A DNA stretch of 64,000 nucleotides from Mesorhizobium sp. AR07 (GCF_024746815.1 NZ_CP080525.1:744001-808000), one strand, 5' to 3'. Shown: positions 28,323 through 37,141, numbered from the stretch's first letter. Numbers and translations: made by a program. The notes: a model not told the origin generated them from the sequence alone.

Positions 28323-29039
28323 ATGAACACTCCCAATCTGGGATACCGCGTCGGCGCCGGCGCCCAAGCCGGCGCCGTCTTCGACGAGGGCCTGCGCCAG
28401 CACATGCTGCGCGTCTACAACTATATGGGCGTTGGCCTGGTAGTTACCGGTCTGGTCGCCTTCATGATCTCGTCGACGCCCGCGCTCTATGTGCCGATCT
28501 TCTCCAGCCCGCAGAAATGGGTGGTGATGCTGGCGCCGCTCGCCTTCGTCATGCTGTTCTCGTTCAAGATGCAGACCATGTCGGCGGCAAGCGCCCAGGC
28601 GATGTTCTGGGCCTTCTGCGCGGTCATGGGCCTGTCGCTGGCCTCCGTGTTCCTGGTCTTCACCGGAACCAGCATCGCACGCACCTTCTTCATCGCCGCC
28701 ACCATGTTCGGCGCCACCAGCCTCTACGGCTACACGACCAAGCGCGACCTGACCCAGTTCTCGTCGTTCCTGATCATGGGCCTGATCGGCGTGGTGATCG
28801 CCAGCATCGTCAACATCTTCCTCGGTTCGACCGCGCTGCAGTTCGCCATCTCGGTGATCGGCATCGCCGTCTTCATCGGCCTGACCGCCTGGGACACGCA
28901 GACGATCAAGGAACAGTATGCCGAGAATTTCGACGCGGAATCGCGCCAGAAGCTCGCCGTCTTCGGCGCCTTCTCGCTCTATCTGAACTTCATCAACATC
29001 TTCCAGCTGCTGCTGAATTTCACCGGCGAGCGCGAGTAA
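28323..29039 (+). CDS. Bax inhibitor-1/YccA family membrane protein
   Basis: 238 residues with seven hydrophobic helices, the BI-1 (TMBIM) fold; relatives are pH-sensitive calcium leak channels or interact with FtsH. The start MNTPNLGYRVGAGAQAGAVF is typical of the alphaproteobacterial branch. Conserved parts are MLRVYNYMGVGLVVTGLVAF, GATSLYGYTTKRDLTQFSSF, and the C-terminal AVFGAFSLYLNFINIFQLLL with its buried acidic motif nearby (TAWDTQTIKEQY). It lies 22 bases after the anti-sigma gene with an aaaggag ribosome binding site, so co-transcription is possible. Confidence 0.93.
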   Translation: MNTPNLGYRVGAGAQAGAVFDEGLRQHMLRVYNYMGVGLVVTGLVAFMISSTPALYVPIFSSPQKWVVMLAPLAFVMLFSFKMQTMSAASAQAMFWAFCAVMGLSLASVFLVFTGTSIARTFFIAATMFGATSLYGYTTKRDLTQFSSFLIMGLIGVVIASIVNIFLGSTALQFAISVIGIAVFIGLTAWDTQTIKEQYAENFDAESRQKLAVFGAFSLYLNFINIFQLLLNFTGERE

Positions 29040-29091
29040 CGAACGGTCCGCTGTGGGCAAGGGCGAGGACTTTCGCCCCTGATGCGGAGAG

Positions 29092-29118
29092 GTGGCCGGA
29101 GGGAGATCCTCCGGCCAC
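29092..29118 (+). terminator. Strong hairpin after the BI-1 gene
   Basis: A perfect 11-bp stem, gtggccggagg (29092-29102) with cctccggccac (29108-29118), and a 5-base loop. There is no T-run after it, so it may end transcription weakly or act as an mRNA 3' stabiliser. Confidence 0.45.
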
Positions 29119-29215
29119 AATTCGTTCTGGCAGGACCCGGCTGCACCTTGAGTCCCCAGGAGCTTTTGCTAGTCTGGCCATCGCACCAGCCTTCAACTCC
29201 GACCCGCGAGGACAT

Positions 29216-30088
29216 GTGGCACAAGACAGCCAAACGCTTCATGGCGACGGCATCTCGGCGACCATCGTCGCGCAGGGCGCCGAACTGGTTTCGCTGCAAG
29301 ATGCCGAAGGATTTGAACTCCTGTGGCAGGCCGGGCCGGCTTGGCGGCGGCATTCGCCAGTGCTGTTTCCGATCGTTGGCAGGCTGAACGGAGACCAACT
29401 GCGCCATCGCGGCCGGACCTATCCGATGACGCAGCACGGATTCGCGCGCGACAAGCCGTTTGCCTGGGCGCAGAGGGGGCCCCGGTCCTGCACGCTGGTT
29501 CTCACCGACGACGCCGATACAAGCACGCACTACCCCTTCGCCTTTCGCCTCGCCGTGACCTACACGCTGGACCGCCGGCAGCTTGGCGTGACCTTCGACA
29601 TCACCAACACCGGCGACGAGATGCTGCCGGCGTCGATCGGCGCGCACCCGGCGTTCAATTGGCCGCTGCTGCCGGAACTTGCCAAGACGGATTACCAGCT
29701 GACCTTTGCCGATGACGAGCCGGCTCCGATCCGTCGGCTGAAGGACGGTCTGCTGCTGAAAACACCGCAGCCGACGCCCGTCGAAGGCAACGTCCTTGCG
29801 CTCTCCGAGCGGCTGTTCGACGAGGACGCGGTGATCCTGGATCAGCCCGCCAACAACAGCGTACGTTACGCCGCCAAGGATGGTCCGGCGATCGAGATGT
29901 CGTGGCAGGGATTTCAGGAGTTGGGCATCTGGTCAAAGCCGGGCGGCGCGCCGTTCCTATGCATCGAGCCTTGGTACGGCGTCGCAAGTCCCGTGGACTT
30001 CGACGGCGATTTTGTCGACAAGCCGGGCCTGATGCTGATCGCGCCGGCCGCGAAGCGCGTGCTGAGCTATCAGATCCGGCTGCTGTGA
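29216..30088 (+). CDS. Aldose 1-epimerase family protein
   Basis: 290 residues from GTG 29216, which follows gcgagg. The galactose mutarotase-like fold is indicated by ISATIVAQGAELVSLQDAEG, LLWQAGPAWRRHSPVLFPIV, GRLNGDQLRHRGRTYPMTQH with the conserved histidine, GFARDKPF, and SIGAHPAFNWPLLP. The closest type is the YeaD/LacX branch acting on sugar anomers or sugar phosphates. The exact sugar is unknown. Runs in the same direction as the BI-1 gene and the GST gene. Confidence 0.87.
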   Translation: MAQDSQTLHGDGISATIVAQGAELVSLQDAEGFELLWQAGPAWRRHSPVLFPIVGRLNGDQLRHRGRTYPMTQHGFARDKPFAWAQRGPRSCTLVLTDDADTSTHYPFAFRLAVTYTLDRRQLGVTFDITNTGDEMLPASIGAHPAFNWPLLPELAKTDYQLTFADDEPAPIRRLKDGLLLKTPQPTPVEGNVLALSERLFDEDAVILDQPANNSVRYAAKDGPAIEMSWQGFQELGIWSKPGGAPFLCIEPWYGVASPVDFDGDFVDKPGLMLIAPAAKRVLSYQIRLL

Positions 30089-30132
30089 GCTTTGCTTCAA
30101 AATCGTAGGTGCCATTCAAGGACCGTCATGGA

Positions 30133-30786
30133 ATGAAGCTGTACTTCAGCCGCAATCCCAACCCTCGGCTCGCGGTCGCGGCGGCACGCTATCTCGATGC
30201 GAAGGTCGAATTCGAATTCGCCTCGCCATTCGCTGCGGGCCAGGCAGAGAAATATCGCCCGTTAAATCCCAATCTCTCACTGCCCATACTTGTCGAAGAC
30301 GGGAGAAAAAGCCTCTGGGAAGCGGACGCCATAGCCTGCCGGCTCTCACGCGCCGCGCATTCGGATTTCTGGCGAACCGGCGATGACGAACCCGAGATGA
30401 TCCGATGGCTCAGTTGGGGCAAGGAGCACTTCGCATTCGCTTGCGACACGGTGCATTTCGAGCGTGGCACCAAACAGCGGTACGGCATAGGCCCGATTGA
30501 TCGGAAGCGCGTGGAAGAGGGGCTGACACATTTCCGCACGGCCGCTGCAATTCTCGAGGCCGTGCTTTTCGAACGAGAATGGCTGGTCGGAAATTCGGTT
30601 TCCTATGCCGACTTCCGAATGGCGACCTTTCTGCCGTTCAACGATGTCGCCGGATTGCCGCTCGACGATTATCCCTCTGTCGGTCGCTGGTATCGCCGCC
30701 TTGAAGAGATCGACGCCTGGCGCGATCCCTTCAGGGGACTGGGTGCGCCTGAATTGCCACCGGTCCCGCAAACGGCTGCAAAGTAG
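30133..30786 (+). CDS. Glutathione S-transferase family protein
   Basis: 217 residues from ATG 30133, chosen because aagga sits 10 bases before it; a GTG at 30109 is the alternative. The N-terminal thioredoxin-like domain (MKLYFSRNPNPRLAVAAARY) has the cis-Pro motif LSLPILVEDG and the glutathione-binding LWEADAIACRL. The all-helical C-terminal domain carries EWLVGNSVSYADFRMATFLP, a GST N-capping box with its conserved Asp. Substrate unknown. Confidence 0.88.
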   Translation: MKLYFSRNPNPRLAVAAARYLDAKVEFEFASPFAAGQAEKYRPLNPNLSLPILVEDGRKSLWEADAIACRLSRAAHSDFWRTGDDEPEMIRWLSWGKEHFAFACDTVHFERGTKQRYGIGPIDRKRVEEGLTHFRTAAAILEAVLFEREWLVGNSVSYADFRMATFLPFNDVAGLPLDDYPSVGRWYRRLEEIDAWRDPFRGLGAPELPPVPQTAAK

Positions 30787-30849
30787 CGGGCAGGGGCGGA
30801 TCGTGTTGGCCGGGCGGCAGGAGGCTGCATGTGACTCCCATGATCCGCC

Positions 30850-31167
30850 TTATGTTTCCCAGAAGCGCTTGGCGATCTCTGCCTCGACCTGCCGTCTGGT
30901 CAGGCCGATATCGTCGATCAAATGGGGATTGTCCTTCGACATTTGCCTGAGTTGCCAGCGAAAGCGTATCCGCTCGCGCCAGGTCCGCTCGCGCCAGGTC
31001 CGCTCGCGCCAGGTCCGCTCGCGCCAGGTCCGCTCGCGCCAGGTCGCGACAATGCTTCGCAGGGTCGTCAGGTGCCGACACGACACTTCCGCCGGTGCCA
31101 CGGGCGTTCCCGGCCGCGCTACCTGGTGCGAGGCCGATGCAATTGTATCGTTCACGACAACCTCCAT
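30850..31167 (-). CDS. DUF1127 protein with five pentapeptide repeats
   Basis: 105 residues from ATG 31167 (MEVVVNDTIASASHQVARPG). The C-terminus LIDDIGLTRRQVEAEIAKRF matches DUF1127, a small Arg-rich family whose short members are linked to phosphate, RNA or cell-surface regulation in Agrobacterium and Rhodobacter. Between the two halves is a TWRER pentapeptide repeated five times in exact 15-bp DNA units, forming a very basic arm (calculated from the sequence: two Arg per unit). Most DUF1127 proteins are 45-100 aa without such a tract. Divergently placed from the CadC-like regulator. Confidence 0.75.
   Translation of the reverse strand: MEVVVNDTIASASHQVARPGTPVAPAEVSCRHLTTLRSIVATWRERTWRERTWRERTWRERTWRERIRFRWQLRQMSKDNPHLIDDIGLTRRQVEAEIAKRFWET
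30971..31045. repeat. Tandem repeat, 15 bp x 5, inside the DUF1127 gene
   Basis: Five identical copies of cgctcgcgccaggtc in direct order. The unit is a multiple of three, so a gain or loss of copies keeps the frame and only changes the length of the TWRER arm. Confidence 0.95.
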
Positions 31168-31282
31168 ATGGTTTGAAGGTCCGGGGACCCTCGACCTGAA
31201 AGAGGTTGAATTCTGCAGGATACGAACAGCGCCGTAATTAAGCGCTCCCAAATAGTTCTCAAAAGTTCCAAACGGGCTATAG

Positions 31283-32812
31283 ATGCGCCCTATGCAGGGA
31301 TCGCGCTTTGCCTTTGGTCCGTTCGTGCTTGATTCCGGTGCGGGAACGCTGCTTCGGAACGATGTCCCCGTTGCCGCTGGCTACCGCGGGCTGAAGCTGC
31401 TTGCGGCGCTGGTCGGACGGCCCGGCGAAATCCTTGAGAAGGCCGAGTTGATGGACGCGGCGTGGCCGGGCACGGCCGTCGAGGAGGGCAATCTCACCGT
31501 CCAGATCGCTCAGTTGCGCAAGCTGCTTGGTCCGGCCGGGGATGGCAGTGATGGGGGCGGCGAATGGATATCAACGGTTCCGCGCGTCGGCTACCGCTTC
31601 ACCGGGGCCGTCGAACAGCTCGGTGACGCCATGCGAAAACCTTTGCCGCTGCCCAGCACGCCATCGATAGCCGTGCTGCCCTTCGTCAATATCAGCAACG
31701 ATCCCGAGCAGGAATCCTTCGCGGATGGGTTGACCGAGGACCTGATCACCGACCTGTCGAGGATCTCCGGCCTGTTCGTCATCGCGCGCAACTCGGCCTT
31801 TGCCTACAAAGGAAAGGCGATGGACGTGCGTGCAATCGCCGAGGACCTTGGCGTGCGCTACCTGCTGGAGGGCAGCGCGAGACGTGCCGCAGGGCTCGTG
31901 CGCATCAACGCCCAGCTGGTCGACGCGGTGAGTGGCGATCATCTCTGGGCGGAACGCTTCGATCGCAGCCTGGAAGATATCTTTGCCGTTCAGGACGAGG
32001 TGACAGCCAAGATCGTGGAGGCGTTGCTCGGCCGGCTGCGCGCACCGCTGCCACGCAACCGGCCCAAAAATCTCGAGGCTTACGATCTCTGCGTGCGGGC
32101 GCGCAAGCTGATCGATGATTCGCCGCAGATGGCGCGGGAAGCGCATCTGATGCTGACGCGCGCGGTCTCGCTCGATCCGGAATACGCCGAGGCCTATCGC
32201 TGGCTGGCCATGAACCACTGGATGGGATGGGTGCATTGGGGCGGACCAACCGAAGCTGCCCGCAGCGTTGCCTTGGAAATGGCGCGCAAAGCCGTGGCGA
32301 TCGATCCCAACGATGCTGGTTGCCGCTGGATCCTGGCTTACCTGCTTGCCTATGAGCGCAGCTTCACCGAGGCGGATGCGGAATTCGCCAAGGCGATCGA
32401 ACTCGACCCGAACGAGGCCGACACCTGGGCGGCACTATCCGACATCGCTGTCCTGGCCGGGCGGGTCGGAGAGGGCCTCGAGCACATTCGCAAGGCGTTC
32501 CGGCTGAACCCGTTTCCGGCCAGTTGGTACTATTTGACGCTCGGCCAGGCACAATATGCGGCGCGCGATTACGAAGCCGCTATCGAGACACTGCGCAGGG
32601 ACGAGACCTATCGCACAAGCTCACGCCGTTTCCTGGCGGCAAGCCTTGCGCAACTCGGCCGGCTCGACGAGGCTCGCGCCGAGGTCGAACTGTTCCTCGT
32701 CGGCAACCCGCATTTCACTACCCGCCACTGGGCCACGACGGAGCCATTCCGCGACGCAGCTGTGCTTGAGCATTTCGTTGATGGCTACCGCAAGGCCGGT
32801 CTTCCGGAGTGA
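31283..32812 (+). CDS. CadC-like winged-helix regulator with TolB-N-like and TPR domains
   Basis: 509 residues without membrane segments. An OmpR/CadC-type winged helix at about 5-108 (LLAALVGRPGEILEKAELMD, AAWPGTAVEEGNLTVQIAQL and the wing ISTVPRVGYRFTG) is followed by a TolB-N-like domain at about 125-250 (SIAVLPFVNISNDPEQESFA, then VRYLLEGSARRAAGLVRINA) and tetratricopeptide-like repeats to the end (AYRWLAMNHWMGW, AFAKAIELDPNEAD-like units). This layout is common in rhizobia as one-component regulators or in adenylate cyclases; no cyclase domain is present here. The target is unknown; the divergent DUF1127 gene is a candidate. Confidence 0.85.
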   Translation: MRPMQGSRFAFGPFVLDSGAGTLLRNDVPVAAGYRGLKLLAALVGRPGEILEKAELMDAAWPGTAVEEGNLTVQIAQLRKLLGPAGDGSDGGGEWISTVPRVGYRFTGAVEQLGDAMRKPLPLPSTPSIAVLPFVNISNDPEQESFADGLTEDLITDLSRISGLFVIARNSAFAYKGKAMDVRAIAEDLGVRYLLEGSARRAAGLVRINAQLVDAVSGDHLWAERFDRSLEDIFAVQDEVTAKIVEALLGRLRAPLPRNRPKNLEAYDLCVRARKLIDDSPQMAREAHLMLTRAVSLDPEYAEAYRWLAMNHWMGWVHWGGPTEAARSVALEMARKAVAIDPNDAGCRWILAYLLAYERSFTEADAEFAKAIELDPNEADTWAALSDIAVLAGRVGEGLEHIRKAFRLNPFPASWYYLTLGQAQYAARDYEAAIETLRRDETYRTSSRRFLAASLAQLGRLDEARAEVELFLVGNPHFTTRHWATTEPFRDAAVLEHFVDGYRKAGLPE

Positions 32813-32966
32813 CGCGCCGGCGACTGTGGCTTTCACGATAAATGGAGTCTGGCTAAGGAAAAAATACAATGAAAACAGAAGGTCCTATAGCTTATCCCTG
32901 AATGAAGGATCAGCTTGTGCATCTCGATTATCGTCGCCCCTCTTCGACGCATTTCGGCTCTGATCG

Positions 32967-33296
32967 TCAGGCCGGCTGAACCGAAGCCACCTTGCCGTCG
33001 GTATCGACGATGCAACTCGTTGGCTTTCCCGCGACATTGAGTTCGACCTGGTAGCTCTTGGAATCGAGCTTGCGCGAACTGGTCGGCAACGCCTTGCTGC
33101 TATCGACCCCGCTCGCCTTTGCCGCTTCGCCGGCACAAAGAAGCTGGAGATCGGCCGGTGCTGTCTCGACCGTGGTCCTCGACATCTGGTCGGGCGTCGG
33201 CGCGCTCTGGCACGCTCCGAGAACCGTTGCGATGACGATTGAGGCTGACCCGTAGACGGCCCAGTGCCTCATCCTGATCTGCCTGCCGGTCACCAT
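32967..33296 (-). CDS. Small lipoprotein, 109 aa
   Basis: The start MVTGRQIRMRHWAVYGSASI is followed by VIATVLGAC, a lipobox (L-G-A-C), so the mature protein begins at the cysteine near residue 29 and is membrane-anchored. The rest has two further cysteines (LLCAGEAAK, TSCIVDTDGK) that could form a disulfide. No named family is recognised; similar proteins occur in rhizobia. The agagga site fits ATG 33296. Same strand as, and next to, the L,D-transpeptidase gene. Confidence 0.7.
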   Translation of the reverse strand: MVTGRQIRMRHWAVYGSASIVIATVLGACQSAPTPDQMSRTTVETAPADLQLLCAGEAAKASGVDSSKALPTSSRKLDSKSYQVELNVAGKPTSCIVDTDGKVASVQPA

Positions 33297-33338
33297 GGTC
33301 TTGTCCTCTGTTTATCGAACTATACGTCCGTCCTTTGA

Positions 33339-34055
33339 TCACACACCCTTGTAGAGCGCCGCGCCCTGCATCAGCACGATGACCTTCGCCCCGACCTTGA
33401 TGCGGGAATGCAGGTCGATGATGTCGCCATTGTTCATGCGGATGCATCCGGAAGACACGTCCAGACCGATGGTCCACGGTTCGGGCGTGCCGTGGATTCG
33501 GTAGATGGTGTCGTGGCCGTCTTCATAGAGATAGAGCGCCCGCGCGCCGAGCGGATTGTCAGGCCCCCCGGGCATGCCGTTGGCCCAAGGCCGGGCTTTT
33601 GGATCCCGGGCAACCATTTCGGCCGGCGGTGTCCAAGTCGGCCACTCCGCCATGCGCCCGACCTTGACGATACCGGCCCATCCGAAGCCCTCCCTGCCCA
33701 CGCCGATGCCGTAGCGGATCGCCTGCTGGCCGGGCTGGACGAGATAGAGGAAATGCTGGTTGCCATCGATGATGATGGTGCCGGGCTGCTCGGCGGTCCG
33801 GAACTTGACCACTTGCGGACGGAAGGATTCCGGCACCTGTTTGTGAAGCTTGTAGTACTGGTAGGCCTTGGTGCGATTGTAGTCCGTCCACTGACGTGTC
33901 TTGGGATCGTAGACCTGCGTCCCGGCGGCAAGGGACGCGGCGGTGGAAAAAACCAACCCCAGCGCCAACACAACCGCGAGGCTTGCCGCATGCCTGCCGC
34001 CAGTCCCGATCGCCCGTTCGTCCCTGCCGAACCTTGTCTTCGAGCGCCCGGTCAT
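33339..34055 (-). CDS. L,D-transpeptidase (YkuD domain)
   Basis: Makes 3-3 cross-links in peptidoglycan or links proteins to it in the periplasm. 238 residues from ATG 34055. N-terminal signal segment (HAASLAVVLALGLVFSTAAS), then a YkuD domain with IDGNQHFLYLVQPGQQAIRY, GREGFGWAG, and the catalytic block IYRIHGTPEPWTIGLDVSSG followed by CIRMNNGDI, which holds the active-site cysteine. Its start overlaps the stop of the upstream binding-protein gene (ATGA), so the two are coupled although their functions look unrelated. Confidence 0.93.
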   Translation of the reverse strand: MTGRSKTRFGRDERAIGTGGRHAASLAVVLALGLVFSTAASLAAGTQVYDPKTRQWTDYNRTKAYQYYKLHKQVPESFRPQVVKFRTAEQPGTIIIDGNQHFLYLVQPGQQAIRYGIGVGREGFGWAGIVKVGRMAEWPTWTPPAEMVARDPKARPWANGMPGGPDNPLGARALYLYEDGHDTIYRIHGTPEPWTIGLDVSSGCIRMNNGDIIDLHSRIKVGAKVIVLMQGAALYKGV

Positions 34056-35020
34056 TGCTTGGCCCATCCTTCGACGCGCGCCTCGTTCCTGGCCACCCAT
34101 TGCTCGGCGTATGCATAGGGCGCCTGCCGCTCGACCTGGAGCGCATAGCTCATGTCGATCGCCTCCTCCGGCTTGAAGTCGACGTGCTCCAGGAAGCGAA
34201 CCACCTCCGGATGTTTCTTACGCAGCGAAGTCGCATAGGCGATGTGGTAGTGGGCCGTGTCCCAGCCAACGGCGGCGTTCGACTTCGAAAGCCACTGCGG
34301 GTCTTCCGTCGGCAGGACGATCTTCCATTTGGCGGCATCGTATGGCGGTTCCGTCAGGCGGACGATGTCGTGCAATTTGAAGACGACATGCGGCGCATAG
34401 CAAGCGAAGACCATCGGCCGATCCGAGGCCTCCGCCGCATCGACAGCCGCCATGCCCACATCTTCCGGCATCTCCAGCAACGTCAGGTTTTTGGCATAGC
34501 CGTAGCTGTTGGCGCGGATGCGCTCGATTGTGGTCGACGACCACGTCTGGGCGCCAATCCACATCTCGCCCTTGCCGTCCCCGTCCGTGTCGAGAGCCTC
34601 GGTCTTCTTCGGATCACTGAGGTCGGAAATATCCTTGAAGCCGTATTTGTCGGCTGCTGTCCGGTTAGCGCAGATGCCCTGCCAGGCCGGAACGCCGATC
34701 GGGCTGATCGCGACCGTGCCGGCATCGGTGACATACTTCTTGACCAAGGTGTCGAGGTTCGGCAGCCAGACTTCCGGATGGATGTCGACCTGCCCGGAGT
34801 TCAGGCCGGCGAATGCGATCATGGTGCCCATCTCCACCACATCCGCATCGATCCCGAACTCCTTCTTGAGACTCACTTTCAGGATGTTCGCTGTCGCCTG
34901 GCCCGACGACCAGTTTGGCATGGCTATAACGAGATCGGCGGCGTGAACGCCGATACTACCGAGCACATTCGCCAAGGCTGCTACCGCCACCTTCAATGCC
35001 AGTTTCACCAAATCGGCCAC
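34052..35020 (-). CDS. Glycine betaine/choline-type ABC transporter binding protein
   Basis: 322 residues with a signal peptide (about 1-27, cut after VHA) and an OpuAC/ProX-like substrate-binding domain: LVIAMPNWSSGQATANILKV, EMGTMIAFAGLNSGQVDIHP, PAWQGICANRTAADKYGFKD, and aromatic residues (Trp in PNWSSG, PEVWLP, IGAQTW) suited to a quaternary amine. No ATPase or permease gene is adjacent, so it is an orphan binding protein here. Four-base overlap with the L,D-transpeptidase gene. Confidence 0.85.
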   Translation of the reverse strand: MADLVKLALKVAVAALANVLGSIGVHAADLVIAMPNWSSGQATANILKVSLKKEFGIDADVVEMGTMIAFAGLNSGQVDIHPEVWLPNLDTLVKKYVTDAGTVAISPIGVPAWQGICANRTAADKYGFKDISDLSDPKKTEALDTDGDGKGEMWIGAQTWSSTTIERIRANSYGYAKNLTLLEMPEDVGMAAVDAAEASDRPMVFACYAPHVVFKLHDIVRLTEPPYDAAKWKIVLPTEDPQWLSKSNAAVGWDTAHYHIAYATSLRKKHPEVVRFLEHVDFKPEEAIDMSYALQVERQAPYAYAEQWVARNEARVEGWAKQ

Positions 35021-35581
35021 CAGGTGATCCTCTCCAAGTGCTTTTTAGAATCCTGTCGAAGACAGCGATGCGTTTCCCCACCGCTTGTACAACCCTTTGG
35101 CGAAGGCACTCGACGTTGGGCTGTCTGAGTTCCGTCGCGGTCGAGGAACAAGCTATGTTAGCTTACCCACGACAGAATTATTGCACGATCACTTCGACAT
35201 AGACGCCGCTGCTGCGGGCGTAATACACCCCGGCGCAATTGTAGTAGTAGGCACCGTAACAATAGCCATAGACACAGCCGGTGGACAAGACCGAAAGGCG
35301 CCGCAACTCCCTTCTTGTCGTGCGCCTAACCTCGCGGCGGGCCACTCCGGCGTAGGAAAGCGGCGTAAGCGGGTGGCCAATCCTGGCTTCGGCGGGCGCG
35401 ACGAAGCCTGTGTTTGGGAATTAGCTCTGATAAACGCTGAGCAAGAAGCTTGGCGAAGGGCGATGATGAAAAGCGAGCCAAGTCCATCAATCTACATGGA
35501 CACTCGAGCTGACTTCGCAGCCGCATAGAGACCTACCTTTGCAAACCTGATGCGGCTGGAATCCACCTGATTGCTATACGA
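35021..35581. other. Gene-poor stretch with one fragment
   Basis: Apart from the Tyr-rich fragment at 35178-35288, I see no convincing gene. A 147-codon plus-strand frame (35085-35528) has no recognisable domain and no good start. Codon use and composition are unlike the neighbours, in keeping with decayed DNA beside the IS remnant. Confidence 0.5.
35178..35288 (-). pseudogene. C-terminal fragment of a small Tyr-rich secreted protein
   Basis: The minus frame reads CVYGYCYGAYYYNCAGVYYA, then RSSGVYVEVIVQ and a TAA stop. Short Gly/Tyr-rich exported proteins ending in VYVQVIVQ-like tails are common in rhizobia, and this matches their last third. I see no signal peptide or start upstream in the same frame. 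Assignment rests on composition and memory of the family, so it is weak. Confidence 0.35.
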
Positions 35582-36087
35582 TCATTCCGCAGCTTCCAGC
35601 CTCGCCAACGCCTGTTCACGCCGGGCGATCACGGCGGGATCGTTCACGAAATCCGTCCTTCGGCCAGGCTTGCGGCCAGGCTTCACATAGCCGTTGGCCT
35701 GGCTGCCATCGGGAATCCCGAACATGTGGTTCGTCTGCCCGGTTCGCCGCGGTCCGTGCTGGCTGCGTGTCAGCTCACGGCCGTCCTGCATCTCGGCCAC
35801 CATTGCAAGCGCTTCATCCAGGCGTTTGTTCTCGACGATCTCGGATCTGTGAACCGAGCGCAGCTTGTCAAACGTTCTGTAGGGTAGGGACGTGCTGCCT
35901 CCACGATCTCAAGACGGCCGTCAGGATAGCCGCAGACAACAACCTTCTTGCCGGCCAGGCTCTTCGCAAAGGCACAGCACCTTGTCGTAGTGCAGCGTCA
36001 AGGCTGCGACAGCGTGCGGAACTCCTTGCGGCACATCGCACCGTCCAGATTCTCATGATCTGCTTGCGACAAGGTGACCAAAGGCAT
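35582..36087 (-). pseudogene. ISNCY-type transposase remnant
   Basis: Pieces in different minus-strand frames line up with the C-terminal part of rhizobial ISNCY-family transposases: MCRKEFRTLSQ, LTLHYDKV, LAGKKVVVCGYPDGRLEIVE, then after a shift LPYRTFDKLRSVHRSEIVEN, KRLDEALAMVAEMQDG, and the tail RTGQTNHMFGIPDGSQANGY to LARLEAAE. At least two frameshifts are present and the catalytic DDE part is missing; the ATG at 36087 (MPLVTLSQADHEN) may be the original N-terminus joined by an internal deletion. Repeated gtcgca motifs at about 36184-36245 may be the right end of the element. Confidence 0.65.
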
Positions 36088-36363
36088 GACGACTCCGCAA
36101 TGCGCCCGGTCTCACGCCAGGCTCTGTGAAGTCGCCAGCCTTCCTTTCCAGCTTCACGTTGACCAGCCTCGGAAGCGGGAAGTGTCGCATCTCTAACTGG
36201 GGCAACTGTCGCACTACTAAATAGCTGCTACACTCGAAAGTCGCATAAGATAGATTATGGAACTTATGCATTGGGCCTGAGCTACAAATTACCGATGTTT
36301 TTCATCGGCTTGATGCCAGGCCGTGTGTTGCCTTGATCCGTCCAGCAACGCTACGGTGCTGCG

Positions 36364-37128
36364 ATGACGAGGTCAAACCGAGCGATTGAGTCTGCGATCG
36401 AGGTGTTCGTGCACGGGCACAGCGCCGGCAAGAGCCGTACCTTTCCCTATGAGGCAAGTCGCGTCGGGCCCTTGTGGTTGATGCGCGACGCGCCGCGCAA
36501 GAACCCTCGCGATTACCGCAAGGAGGAATGGATAGCGTATGACGTCGCCGCCGAGGATGTCGATGCGATTGCGCGCCAGCATGCGCGCGGAAGATTCTAT
36601 GTGGGCGCCATGATCGCGACAGCGGAGCCAGACCAGCCGACGAGAAGCGCTTACAAGGCTCTCGGCTATAGGCTGCTCGGCACGGAAGGCTTCTTCGTGC
36701 GGCGAATGGGTCAGATTCCCAAGCCGCCGCCGGCTGCCGTCCCGATCGAACGCGTGCGTACAGCTGAACTTGCGGCCTGGTTGGGAAAGACCACGCGTAC
36801 GCGACCGATCCCGGACAATCTGCTCGGTGATGACGCTCCGTTCCGCCAGTATGTGGCCATCGACGGAGCGGATATTGTCGGGCGTGTGCGCAGCGTGGAC
36901 GCTGTTGGAGCTACGTGGTGCGCGGACATGTTTGTCGACCCCTCTCACCGGCGCCGTGGCATCGGCCAGGCGCTGCTCTTGAGCATGTTGTGGGACGATC
37001 AGGCGCTTGGTTCGAGGTGCTCGGTGCTGACTGCGACTCACGCAGGAGCGCTTCTGTATCCTCGTGTTGGCTATGACCGGATTGGCACGCTGTTCATGTT
37101 TGGGCCAAGGAGCACAGCACTCAGATAA
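36364..37128 (+). CDS. GNAT family N-acetyltransferase, 254 aa
   Basis: The C-terminal half holds a GNAT domain with the acetyl-CoA loop DPSHRRRGIGQALLLSMLWD and the final strand YPRVGYDRIGTLFMF. The N-terminal half (VGPLWLMRDAPRKNPRDYRK) shows no clear domain to me but looks like a second, degenerate GNAT unit (SAYKALGYRLLGTEGFFVRR). Substrate unknown. It lies next to the IS remnant and converges with the MBL hydrolase gene. Confidence 0.8.
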   Translation: MTRSNRAIESAIEVFVHGHSAGKSRTFPYEASRVGPLWLMRDAPRKNPRDYRKEEWIAYDVAAEDVDAIARQHARGRFYVGAMIATAEPDQPTRSAYKALGYRLLGTEGFFVRRMGQIPKPPPAAVPIERVRTAELAAWLGKTTRTRPIPDNLLGDDAPFRQYVAIDGADIVGRVRSVDAVGATWCADMFVDPSHRRRGIGQALLLSMLWDDQALGSRCSVLTATHAGALLYPRVGYDRIGTLFMFGPRSTALR

Positions 37129-37141
37129 AGTTCCCTTCCTA

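Noticed and set aside
30971..31045. Tandem repeats as a CRISPR array
   Set aside because: The 15-bp units are adjacent without spacers and encode a regular pentapeptide in a real gene; no cas genes are present.
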